From positions 3,426,001 to 3,490,000 of the forward strand of contig NZ_CP107532.1 in NCBI RefSeq assembly GCF_025813715.1: a DNA stretch of 64,000 bases, read 5' to 3'. This stretch comes from Methylobacterium sp. FF17. GTDB lineage: Bacteria; Pseudomonadota; Alphaproteobacteria; Rhizobiales; Beijerinckiaceae. The position numbers and the translations under genes were made by a program. Below the pieces are notes generated by a model. The model did no database searches and had not been told where the DNA came from. It saw nothing but the letters and a program-made list of their open reading frames with translations. Positions 30,401-36,512 of the stretch are shown here, in pieces. Numbering within the stretch: the stretch's first letter is position 1; every line of letters begins with the position of its first letter.

Positions 30401-31447
30401 GCCATTGGCCCCGACCGTATGGACCTCGGGCTGCGCTACAATCCCAGCCCTGCTCGAAACGACGTGGTCTCGTCGGCGGCGAGCGCCACGGAGTTCGCCT
30501 GGGCGACCGCCTTCCTACGCTTCGCCGAGACGGTCGGCCCAGCGCTGGAGACGGCGCGCAAGACCGGGCCATCCGCCGCCGACGTCGAGCTTGCGGCATT
30601 CCTGCGCGACGCCTGCCAGTCGCTCTGGGTCACCCTGCGGACGCCGCTCGCGACACCCGCCTCCTCGGATCCCGACATCTTCGATCGGCTCAGGCTTGAG
30701 GAAGAGCCGTCCACCGGCGGTTCTCGCCGGATCAAGCTGCGCCGAAACGCAGACCCCCGGGTTGCAGGAACCAGGCTCACGCTGGACGTTATGAAGAGCG
30801 ACACCGCGGTGGCGGGCTCGTACGCAGTTGCGGACGGCGACTGGGCGAACGCGCCCAGCACGCCTGGGTCGCTGCAGATCCGGCAGCTCGGCGCGGAGGG
30901 TGCCGACATCCTCCTGCTGCGTGCCGTCCAGACGGAGCTCACGCTGAGCCGCAACGCGATGATCGGTCCGAAGACGGTCGACGAGCCCTTCGTGTACCGT
31001 GTGCCGACCGTGGTTTCGGGCGCGCCGGTCCTGCCGGTCATCGACGTCGCGGAGGCTCCGCTCGCGACCGCGCCGGCCCCTTTCGAGACGCATCTCGCAC
31101 AACTGCTTGACGCCTTCATCGGGCCGGATGGTGGCCCAGCCGCGGAGGCCCTACAGGAACTAGCGCTCGATCTCGTGCTAACATTTGAGCCCGAACTCGC
31201 TCCCGGGCTCGACGTGACGGCCGACGGGCTGCACGTTGCAGGGTTGAGCCGGCTCGACCTGTCGACCAAGCGCGCGGCGTGGATTCAGCCCTTCGTGGAC
31301 GCCGTCGCTGCGTGGCGAGGCACGCGGGCTCCGACGCAAGGCCTGTTCGCATTTGACGTGCGGCTCTACGAACGCGGTGAGGGCCGGAGCGAGCGGCTGA
31401 TCATGCGAGTGCGGCGCATCACTCTGGGCATAACATTGATTACGTGA
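21443..31447 (+). CDS. Giant protein of 3334 residues, function unknown
   Basis: One uninterrupted frame from ATG 21443 (MVTLTRLPGTKCFSKVSGEA), overlapping the upstream gene by 13 bases. No signal peptide or membrane helix at the N-terminus. Residues 1-800 are mixed alpha/beta. About residues 930-1575 are a long run of amphipathic beta strands rich in Gly, Phe and Asp (FRFGFDFDLDLGTLGG; VYGYVDFGIVKAGVAIRLW; RRISISISFSFDTTVEY), looking like a beta-solenoid or large beta barrel; this recalls DUF6603-type proteins, at low confidence. Proline-rich linkers follow near 1695 and 1740 (PPPIPGAPAPTAPP, DDPPPPPVPAVFWPIPP), then mixed sequence to the end. No enzymatic motif was recognised. It is not repetitive at the sequence level, unlike RTX or filamentous adhesins. 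GC-rich like the core genome. Confidence 0.8.
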   Translation: MVTLTRLPGTKCFSKVSGEARVIVRPRGEVPGDDFIPTQDTIREAIVAFPHRLADAAEVCTWLENEAEAQRQAAPDAPTRRVVFLDRLMNVVAVIVGSRRGEIPAVLNDGGQSRANGVDLGDQFGLLLSEAELRFDGTSLSVEPSESPHRLVRWRQAPSSADHLATDAVTLALDGDMLGLVMARGRAGPHENGKVTSDLTTYHDLGLVSSFVELIKTSGPFGDTLKYRATRAALLHAGDGFDTVASFAASFDPHELYDGERSFLRLLPEKGGDALTLSLPATPGQPVRVRPSGGDWERGNAPRFVFTNQIGDGKSLEDQREDLLTLVGEYLVEPLAVSSGGIGAALDVSDLGLVPGFAASEAMQPMVEAGGLRTQAAKPLTVSFVLGPAFDSTEKTVDGPPVIEEEYALALTAGNKPHRDRTSWMKLHRGGEMDLLAEPPSGRTLDAVASAGATVLNHAPLLRQVGTGGTDKHAGFLPVLPPRGVLADDLDLAKAFDRGLLARERRRVSQAPRGAKRGQVPMVAGAASPVTTPLGFEVETNADGSPTRLVFARVKLETGEAVFALRGKAGAPIPSPILDALVRNKLFLVANRMPSAVEVPGLDFESSINIGGYSFDVRLDAPDSMVPIGETSPRFDTFVIVKNVADRSIAELVGDPSSWSGRGLFLTNPRANTKAGADPKQAVGEVQKALDAFIARARAISEGKIPTGGDEPTPADPARYGRLYNAILNDASWQGVLVVGASFDLAGLPVQLKGLLGGIDLERLKAEYIAVPLKPLPSGGVPQSRLQGLVDYRGPPKAKPDVSPEEGQKDDEEGPYGFDVPRLVVEFARGEVLGFEARVRLVATKLFRAVGNIQQKKNGGWESATTIELDGRYEKRREGDTVLESYVFETSGSYRYVSGTDPEGDPAAIIRRATLDRVAYETLSAESKDGKSKVGAAFRINGDIEFGNVKIPGLSDLFNIEKVAFSDLRISCDFLLDLVKGVIDGVKKMSFRVGALGFDFPNASVRKDGGGLWSAFPLKFRKFWMFDGPVNLPSLGYVSFAEFDAALAFRFGFDFDLDLGTLGGLSSFKGLRLGLLFAFVDGGSSAGNVTFGFRFPEGDGSLDIGLQGFLKLKAKNYGILNTAYSNGKKAKAIYSVGTQLEVLGQDFPADPGITFAVLAAPELIKKNGLGSIGWLAARKFASDTGRIGNVIDLELIALGQRVDPMKGVEVRTTKDFVAQLGNLFADDLGSEEADPKKIAEKIIKAIETSIGFAPDRNWSLGFSAWIADRVQIGLAVRDADIYGLRVDLRKSRSSPDPLFAVDVLYRKLSERLGVYSIEIVPPEQLRQIDFGWVVVDLPAIGIEIFTDGGFTIDLGYPHNMDYARAFSVQVLPFIGSGGLYYRQVSGPGANFIPHPRFKKGGVLQPRDETVLSYQVVEAGIAFRVGLGKEIDKGIFRAGLSLTVFATLEGGFGYLKKSDAFAQNGFETGAATTFIAVGGTVGVMGEVYGYVDFGIVKAGVAIRLWVALSLDFKTDHRTRLFMQVGVSVAVEVEIASFKIFGRRISISISFSFDTTVEYSTYLGSDRNAEYYEVGAGVGVASIPRARTAVAEYGPIAAFDWTRSLAPAEWREAAAKLAFALRFSPDVTLANHANQMRPEAVMILTSEVPDKTPTDIDGVPAMLAAWAFRAAYEPGSIRDKTVSLDELDALARAVAEGPPPIPGAPAPTAPPARLAHLPDVSAILSLFADNIAATFEEHLVHDDPPPPPVPAVFWPIPPRTRIRRHGFADDAIFDDVTPSEKRVVDDHYRDTVDLAFREQMAVLNREDGPGTVRTQAAPPPISIADAAFTEYAILLMRAALVRLASLAHESILADKDRPDRVRLGPLLDRLTASPGGTGMPDVPGPARDILRSASRIFMHAPRLPFPELAKGDLSLVPPDAMDPTAHHSLFRLGWLQVPLGAAANTGGAGADTRRIEVEIDPGFGAKATLSVDDVIGANLDTFAALGTTKPALGGAWHPSQLVRTERRRFHAGLSHPRNDGGRLVMLDPLLLSQLAERALADASLKLFLRKLPDSDKELPALPADIEHDKDTLKAKPAIAVRIRLASRRAEGGTSDLDVFEILGMSEANRVRLDRYEDGQNPGEIVGIAFYRLGDTLLNDVGAPPDATVVQVDVSAEPKPDADGAKVQPAPVQATYVARLDEIGAFVDIVRRTGMVNRGGTVLGWDGGKGTFGAGSTVEALMVLTLRADAVGQANAMLIAPADAAGADRLEAVLAGDAGTDAVASVGEPVAQAGTMPAMVVRKPLPPPEGADAGAWKALIDRFSMLAVGISGQDGTVLVEAAKALSVGPTKDATTGALMFSLPIPVAKLFRDASPYRRVGQTLMLRGLWRDVYGNEWPVPAFVKPDARVQYVDRLTPFTDLPGLGIGWWPTATPGILQVKLQIERRWPDSLVPSPPPTQSQPDDKLTAAAQAELAGRLERTRAVYACAAEQIADPLADATLTASWSEATVAPDLGTALQTFIKLAADALGKLVELDLTRSATAIRDDIKNAIAGLSRSVSATAPIPTIGESNADFFELALTLKVARRETNDAGDQIFFSTDATSDMKSFSMPVRLRLRELDSIPPDDPFGGTLVELQQAVWSGFAPHHLVGTGLSAQPGIGDRAAWLIRREVLPPPDHLKRGARHDFALPPVSTHLHTVEFTEKTGLLPTFGGMPRSATFRAVDADVEAARALAAYEQILKPEIVDRLMRSSVGRAALQEIVTAKAGFSEDVTEEESEKLGIAQLLATRAAPVFVGSAPAPQSLALTHRVLTDLVRGVLTRADTIDTIVVLGDPDPTTRPVAGKKLEAGPQAYGRFEPEGAAIASVRPFVMSVGTQRVRRDLAMAVDVPPDFAEAFIQVVGRYRVTHVQRLDRPDNVEAGRPGRYRPTAWLALVPPPVEKKQPGLSHAPIPAWLPEYEIELKDVPVLRRRYPVVPALLRETATETSWPPAMPIDASLRDWSSSRTWKAEAIGPDRMDLGLRYNPSPARNDVVSSAASATEFAWATAFLRFAETVGPALETARKTGPSAADVELAAFLRDACQSLWVTLRTPLATPASSDPDIFDRLRLEEEPSTGGSRRIKLRRNADPRVAGTRLTLDVMKSDTAVAGSYAVADGDWANAPSTPGSLQIRQLGAEGADILLLRAVQTELTLSRNAMIGPKTVDEPFVYRVPTVVSGAPVLPVIDVAEAPLATAPAPFETHLAQLLDAFIGPDGGPAAEALQELALDLVLTFEPELAPGLDVTADGLHVAGLSRLDLSTKRAAWIQPFVDAVAAWRGTRAPTQGLFAFDVRLYERGEGRSERLIMRVRRITLGITLIT

Positions 31448-31507
31448 TCATCACGAGCAAGTAATGAGAAGAGATTACCGTCCCGTGCCGGGAAAAATCG
31501 GACACGG

Positions 31508-31754
31508 CTGGTGCCGAAATGTCTTCGTCCGCCTGCACGGCTTGGTGATTGCCCTCCAGTATGCGTCGCGTCCAGGCGAAGAGCTGAGACGCCCCGATCC
31601 CGGCCCACCTCGTCACGAACGAGACCGACATGTTGGGCTGCATCGTCTCCTCGACCAGCCGCACCTTCTCGGCCGTGGATCAGCGACGACGACGCTGAAC
31701 GAAGGTGATGACCTCCACACGACCGGGCGGAGCAAACCTCGGATCCGATGACAT
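31508..31754 (-). pseudogene. Remnant of an IS3/IS66-type transposase OrfA
   Basis: The minus strand from ATG 31754 reads MSSDPRFAPPGRVEVITFVQ, then RRRR, a TGA in place of the usual Trp, then STAEKVRLVEETMQPNMS, SQLFAWTRRILEGNHQAVQA and DEDIS. This is the helix-turn-helix N-terminal region of an IS OrfA. Similarity stops after about 80 codons and no second ORF is present. The IS at 31768 lies next to it. Dead fragment. Confidence 0.7.
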
Positions 31755-31767
31755 AATCTTGCTCCTA

Positions 31768-32629
31768 GAGGCTGTTATGGACCTATGACGGCTGGATTCC
31801 AGATGAAGGGACATGACCTCTTCACGCAAAGCCTACCCGTCCGACGTCTCCGATGACGAATGGGCGCTGGTCGCTTCCTATCTGACGCTGCTGCGCGAGG
31901 ATGCGGGACAGCGCGAGCACAGCTTGCGCGAGGTGTTCAACGGGCTGCGCTACGTGGTGAAGACGGGCGCGCCGTGGCGCTGGATGCCCAACGACCTGCC
32001 GCCCTGGGAAGCCGTCTACCAGCAGGCGCAGCGCTGGCTGGCGGCCGGCTGCTTCGAGCAACTCGCCGACGATCTGCGGGCATTGCTGCGTCTGGCCTCC
32101 GGACGTTCGCCCGAACCGAGCGCGGCCATCCTCGACAGCCGGACCCTGCGCTCGACACCCGAGAGCGGCGAGCGGGCCGGCTACGACGGTGCCAAGCGCA
32201 AGAAGGGTTCAAAGGTCCACTTGGCCGTCGACACCCTCGGCCACCTCCTGGCCCTGCACGTCACCCCCGCCGATGCCGACGACCGCGCCCAGGTCGGGCG
32301 TCTGGCGCAAGCCGTGCAGGCTGCCACCGGCGACAGCGTCGATCTCGCCTATGTCGATCAGGGCTATACCGGTGAGAAGCCGGCCAAGGCTGCCCGCACG
32401 CACGGCATCGAACTGGAGGTCGTCAAACTGCCGGAAGCCAAGCGCGGCTTCGTCCTGCTGCCGCGCCGCTGGGTGGTGGAGCGCTCCTTCGCCTGGGCCA
32501 CCCGCTTCCGTCGTCTCGTCAAAGATTACGAGCGCTATCCCAGCACGCTCGCAGATTTCCACATCGTCGCCTTCGTCTGCCTCATGCTCAAACAGGCCGC
32601 TCAACTCGCGGCCGGTTCATAACAGCCTC
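31768..32629 (+). mobile_element. IS5-family element, third related copy (862 bp)
   Basis: Ends are GAGGCTGTT (31768) and AACAGCCTC (to 32629), flanked by TA on both sides. The transposase is intact but clearly diverged from copies A and B. It lies inside the composite unit next to an IS3-type remnant. Confidence 0.88.
31813..32622 (+). CDS. IS5-family transposase, intact
   Basis: 269 residues, full length: [20 protein letters not shown], then the insertion-region block [23 protein letters not shown] residues in [34 protein letters not shown] and [15 protein letters not shown]. It shows what copies A and B should read at their nonsense codons (Asp-Glu-Trp). It probably could act in trans on the related ends, since all three elements share GAGGCTGTT. 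This last point is inference. Confidence 0.92.
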   Translation: MTSSRKAYPSDVSDDEWALVASYLTLLREDAGQREHSLREVFNGLRYVVKTGAPWRWMPNDLPPWEAVYQQAQRWLAAGCFEQLADDLRALLRLASGRSPEPSAAILDSRTLRSTPESGERAGYDGAKRKKGSKVHLAVDTLGHLLALHVTPADADDRAQVGRLAQAVQAATGDSVDLAYVDQGYTGEKPAKAARTHGIELEVVKLPEAKRGFVLLPRRWVVERSFAWATRFRRLVKDYERYPSTLADFHIVAFVCLMLKQAAQLAAGS

Positions 32630-32706
32630 TAGGCGAATGCCTATGCGAGCTACGTTGCTTGCTCGGTGAAAACGGGGTGCAGTTCATCCACCCGCACTGC
32701 ATCCCC

Positions 32707-33096
32707 CTACTTGACCTCCCACTTGCCGACTTTCCCCGTTCCTAGAAAATGAGCAACTCCGGAGTTGCCAGGTTGGGCTTCACCCGGAATAAGATTGTAG
32801 AAGAAAGCCTCAACGTTAGCGCCGCTCTCGCCGACGAGCAGTCCCGTCCCCTTTACGGCGAAGCCGGGAACCACGTTCGTACCAGATTTGTACTTACCGC
32901 TTCGAGATTTAATAATATCACCCGCCCCGCCATTGGTCCCCGACCATTTCTCAGTTCCTCCGTTAAGAAATACAGAAGCAGTCTCACTATCTGATGAGGT
33001 GAGTCGAACGGTAATATCTGCAGCATTCGCCACGGATACACCGTATAGAAGTCCTACGAGGGTAATTGCTAAGCTCGCGCATCGTACGATCATCAT
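32707..33096 (-). CDS. Small secreted protein (129 residues), unknown
   Basis: The start at 33096 (ATG ATG) follows a strong purine-rich ribosome site (AGAGGGGGA, 5 bases upstream), and gives MMIVRCASLAITLVGLLYGV with cleavage expected after SVANA. The mature 104 residues (ADITVRLTSSDSETASVFLN, KSRSGKYKSGTNVVPGF, EAFFYNLIPGEAQPG) are polar and glycine/serine-rich, no cysteine, probably a small beta-sandwich. The frame is open upstream to 33240, but that part has no signal sequence. Not a family I recognise. It sits inside the composite unit, AT-richer than the giant gene, and is convergent with the third IS. Confidence 0.65.
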   Translation of the reverse strand: MMIVRCASLAITLVGLLYGVSVANAADITVRLTSSDSETASVFLNGGTEKWSGTNGGAGDIIKSRSGKYKSGTNVVPGFAVKGTGLLVGESGANVEAFFYNLIPGEAQPGNSGVAHFLGTGKVGKWEVK

Positions 33097-33529
33097 CGGG
33101 TCCCCCTCTGAAATTAGGAAGTCTGTGATACCTAGCGCGTATCTGACGTCACTTAAGATCGCTACAGGCACTTCAGCGACATACGAGACTCCGAACGATG
33201 CGGTCGTTGTCGGCACGCCACCAGTACCGCAATCGTGCACCGAGATAGTAGTTAAAGATTCCGCCCCGGATCAAGGAGAAGTCACCATCAGCCCGCGTTT
33301 GAGCTTGCGTGCGGGGTTTCGGGTCGACCGACTGTGCGCAGGAGGTGCTGCGAGTTGGCGCTACCCCATTCTGCTTACGAGGCTTCAACGCCCAAGACCT
33401 TACGGCGGGTTGTTCTCGTCCCCGGTCTGTCCGGTTCGCCATCAACTCACATGGCCCTCGCAATCTCATTCGCGCGGGTACCACGCTGTTGGTGGAACGC
33501 GTCCTCAGGCCGTCGCCGAGCCGAACCTA
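33097..33529. other. Spacer without a recognised gene
   Basis: 433 bases between the small secreted gene and IS copy B. Several overlapping short frames exist on both strands but none shows family features. The promoter of the small secreted gene should be at the left side of this stretch. Confidence 0.4.
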
Positions 33530-34342
33530 GAGGCTGTTAGGGGCTTCTGCGAGGTCGGCCGCCCTGCGGAGTAGCAGTACACTGACGGCGGCCAGGTGAG
33601 GTCCTGCCAGGGTGGTGGGCAGGCGTTCATAGTCACGAGCGTGGCGGCGGAAGCGCGCCATCCAGGCGAAGGCGCACTCGACCACCCACCGTCGCGGCAA
33701 CAGAACGAAGCCGCGCTTGGCCTCGGGCAGTTTCACGACCTCCAGGGCAATGCCGTGATCTGCCGCCGCCTTTGCTGCACGCTCGCCCGTGTAGCCTTGA
33801 TCGACATAGGCGAGATCTACGCTGTCGCCGGTCGCCTCCTGCACGGCATCAGCCAGCGCGGCCACGGCAGCCCGATCGTCGGTGTTGGTCGGTGTGACGT
33901 GCAGCGCCAGCACTTGTCCAAGCGTATCGACCGCCACGTGCAGCTTCGAGCCGCGGTTGCGCTTGTGTCCATCCCAGGCCTCGCGAGCGCCGCTTTCAGG
34001 CGTCGAGCGCAGGGTGCGGCTGTCGAGCACCACGTCCGAGGGCTCCTCGGCCCGACCCGAGGCGAGGCGCAACACGGCGCGGAGGTCGTGGACTAGGTTC
34101 TCGAAGCAGTCGGCCCCCAGCCAGCGTTGCGCCTGATCGTACACGGCGTGCCAGGATGGCAAGTCATGGGGCATCGCGCGCCAAGCCACGCCGTATCGCA
34201 CCACGTAGCGCAATCCATTGAACACCTCCCGCAGGCTGTGTTCACGCTGGCCGGCCGCTTCAGGCAGCAGCGTCAGGTAAGGGGCGACCAACCCCTATTA
34301 TTCATCGCTGACATCGGATGGGTAGGCGCGGCGGGACTGCAT
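33527..34342 (-). pseudogene. IS5-family transposase (copy B) with two early stop codons
   Basis: Same structure as copy A: ATG at 34342, then TAA and TAG after 14 codons, with a possible TTG restart at 34291 giving 254 residues. DDE residues intact. One substitution, Leu to Pro (AGPHLAAVSV), distinguishes it from copy A. As in copy A, the stop codon TAG is completed by the TA target duplication plus a flanking G. Confidence 0.85.
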
Positions 34343-34381
34343 CCCCCAAAACTGGTGCACCCAAAGATCCGAAACAGCCTC
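33530..34381 (-). mobile_element. IS5-family element, copy B (852 bp, inverted)
   Basis: Reverse-oriented twin of 17594-18445. Same ends (GAGGCTGTT at 33530, AACAGCCTC to 34381) and TA flanks (33528-33529, 34382-34383). One base difference from copy A was seen. Right arm of the composite unit. Confidence 0.92.
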
Positions 34382-34509
34382 TAAATTTTCTGATGCACAA
34401 GCGCTTGGATAATCGCCTGCGCGCGCTGTCCGGGGGCAGATCACAAACTAATGCTGCAGGGCAGACATGCAGCAAGAGACTTCTCGTGCAAGTGATTCGG
34501 TACCATGGC

Positions 34510-34517
34510 TGTTGCGA
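34510..34517. repeat. Target duplication left of the IS66 element (TGTTGCGA)
   Basis: TGTTGCGA is repeated exactly at 35878-35885, directly outside the opposite IS end. Eight bases is the duplication length characteristic of IS66. Confidence 0.92.
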
Positions 34518-35877
34518 GTAATTACCCACGCCTGTGATGGCAGGGTTCAGGCACCGATGGTTTTGAGGACGGTGCTGAAGGGGCTGCTGCCTGTGAGGCG
34601 CGCGGTGTCGACGACGGTGCGGATGGCGGCCTCGCCCTCGGCCGCCCACATGACGCGATAGCCGTTGGTCACCTTCCGCTGCACGACAGCCGGACGAAGC
34701 AGCCGCTCGGAGCCGTTGTTGGTCGGCTCGACCTTTCCGGGATAGGCGAGGAAGACCAGGAGCTGCTCGCGGGCGCGGCTGATCTTGGCCTGCAGCTCGC
34801 GGGTCAGGTCACAGCGGCTCGGCGTGGTCAGGATGGCACCGAGTTGCCGATCCAGGCTCCGGCGCTTGGCCGAGAGCGTCGAGGCCGCCAAGTCGGTGAC
34901 GCGCTCGGCCAGGGCGAACACGCTCTGCAACCAGAGCTGCAGGCGCCAGGGGACGGGATCGTCGCTGACCTCGACAGCGTAGGCGACATCGCGCGCCAGA
35001 TGCGCCAGGCAGGTCTGGTGCTCATCCGCGTGGCCTTGTTGGGCCGTGTAGCGATCCGAGATCCACACTGCGGGCCGGTGCCCGTCCATCATCTCGCGCA
35101 CCCGACAGCGCCGCGCGTCGGCGAGGCCGTGTGCACCACCGCGTCGGCCGAGTGGAACAGCCAGTGGTACGCGTTCGAGCCCTCGATGCGCACGCCGGTC
35201 TCGTCGCAGGCGACGACCTCGGCCTTGCGCAGGACCGAGACGGCCGCGTCACGACCGGCACGGAACCGGCCCTGCGCGCGCCGGAGCAGGTTCATCAGCC
35301 CGCCCTGGCTGAGGGTCAGGCCGAACAGGTCGGACAGCGCCGCCTGCAGCCGTTCGTATGAGAGCGCCTGAAAGGTCTTCAGGTACGTCGCCACCGCATG
35401 CAGCCGCGGACCAAACGGGGTGCCGCGCGCTGCCTCCGGCACCGGTGCGACCACCCGATCCCCACAGCGCGGGCAACGGACCGCGAGACGCTGGTGCTGC
35501 GTCACGATCGGCGCCACCGCGGGCAGCTCGATCTGCTCGGCGACGCTGACGACCTCTGCCGGAAGAGCGGCGTGCAGGCTGGCGCCGCAGCACGCGCACG
35601 CCTCGGGACGATGCTCGACGACAGCATCGGGATCGTCGCTGACGACGCGGCTATGGCCCTCGTGACCGGGCTTGGCGCCGCCGGGCTTGGACTGCGCGCG
35701 CTGCTCCTTGCGATCGGTCGCGGGCGGTTTGGACGAGGTGCGCGACGTCTTCTCTGGCCGCTGCAGACGCAACACCAGCTCGATCAGCTCTTCGCGGCTC
35801 AGCCGTTCCAGTTCGCTGCGGCCCATCTCACGAGAGAAACAGCGAAACCCATCCCGCGCAAGGGCGTGGATAATTAC
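34518..35877 (-). mobile_element. IS66-family element (1360 bp), tnpC only
   Basis: Inverted ends GTAATTACCCACGCC (34518-34532) and GTAATTATCCACGCC (reverse complement of 35863-35877) differ at one base. An 8-bp duplication TGTTGCGA flanks the element. Only a TnpC-type transposase is present, without TnpA or TnpB, as in the ISBst12 group. Confidence 0.92.
34547..35826 (-). pseudogene. IS66-family transposase TnpC, frameshifted
   Basis: The first part from ATG 35826 (MGRSELERLSREELIELVLR) includes the TnpC zinc-finger-like CACCGASL and CPRCGD, and the first catalytic Asp in VVACDETGVRIEG. Near 35090-35105 the frame changes (...SPTRGAVGCAR against VREMMDGHRPAV). The second part (to 34547) carries WISDRYTAQQGHADEHQTCL and the Glu in NNGSERLLRPAVVQRK. 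IS66 tnpC is not known to use frameshifting, so the enzyme is probably inactive. Confidence 0.85.
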
Positions 35878-35885
35878 TGTTGCGA
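35878..35885. repeat. Target duplication right of the IS66 element (TGTTGCGA)
   Basis: Exact copy of 34510-34517. Confidence 0.92.
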
Positions 35886-36014
35886 GACGCCGAATGCCGT
35901 CGCGCTCGCCTGAACGATTGCCTGATGCCATAAGAGGGAAGCTGGAGGGTTTGCCATCGAGGCATCCTCAGCGACAAGCTCGACCGAACCATTGGGCATG
36001 GGACGAGGTTATCT

Positions 36015-36503
36015 ATGGCGAGACGGGTCTTTTTCAGCTTCCATTACGCTCGGGATGTCCGACGTATCGTCCAGGTCCGCAATTCTTGGGTCGTTCGGGC
36101 GAAAGGCGAAGCGCAGCCCTTCTACGATGCCGCCGCGTTTGAGGAGGCGAAGAAGCGCGCTGGCGGCATCGAGAAGTGGATTGAGGAACAACTCAGGGGC
36201 ACGTCGGTGACCGTAGTACTGTTCGGCGCGCAGACCTACGAGCGTGAGTGGGTACGGCACGAGATCAAGCGCAGCTACGAACTCGGAAAGGGACTGCTCG
36301 CTATCGACATACACAAGGTGAAGGACCCGCAGCTTGGCGCAGACGTGCAGGGCAAAAATCCTCTATCCTACTGGTCAGTCGAACAAAACGGCCAGAAGGT
36401 ACCCTTTAGCAGCCTCTATAAGACATACGATTGGGTCCAAGGCGACGGCTACACCAACATGTCTTCGTGGATTGAGGCAGCAGCGACAGCGGCAAGGCGT
36501 TGA
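36015..36503 (+). CDS. ThsB-type TIR protein (MTH538/DUF1863-like)
   Basis: A 162-residue single-domain protein closely following the MTH538 TIR-like pattern of Thoeris ThsB sensors: MARRVFFSFHYARDVRRIVQ, VRNSWVV, FYDAAAFEEAKKRAGGIEKW, LRGTSVTVVLFGAQTYEREW and VRHEIKRSYELGKGLLAIDI, with KTYDWVQGDGYTNMSSWIE at the C-terminus. Trp79 and Glu83 (W-x3-E) match the catalytic glutamate position of NAD-using TIRs. Start ATG 36015 has GAGG about 8 bases upstream. First gene of a tight three-gene operon (9 and 2 bases between genes). In Thoeris, ThsB makes an NAD-derived signal on phage infection; that this protein does so is inference. No canonical ThsA (SIR2-SLOG) is present. Confidence 0.88.
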   Translation: MARRVFFSFHYARDVRRIVQVRNSWVVRAKGEAQPFYDAAAFEEAKKRAGGIEKWIEEQLRGTSVTVVLFGAQTYEREWVRHEIKRSYELGKGLLAIDIHKVKDPQLGADVQGKNPLSYWSVEQNGQKVPFSSLYKTYDWVQGDGYTNMSSWIEAAATAARR

Positions 36504-36512
36504 GGTGCACCG

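Larger units (their letters stand above)
17594..34381. mobile_element. Composite-transposon-like unit, about 16.8 kb between inverted IS5 copies
   Basis: Two essentially identical 852-bp IS copies in inverted orientation flank the OmpA-like secreted gene, the 3334-residue gene, a third related IS and a small secreted gene. The outer flanks are TA on both sides, as expected for IS5-type insertion, but a 2-bp match cannot prove that the block moved as a unit. The identity of the arms suggests recent arrival of at least one copy. Recombination between the arms would invert the cargo. Confidence 0.6.

Noticed and set aside
33173..33484. 103-codon minus-strand frame beside IS copy B
   Set aside because: No family features and no ribosome site; probably chance.
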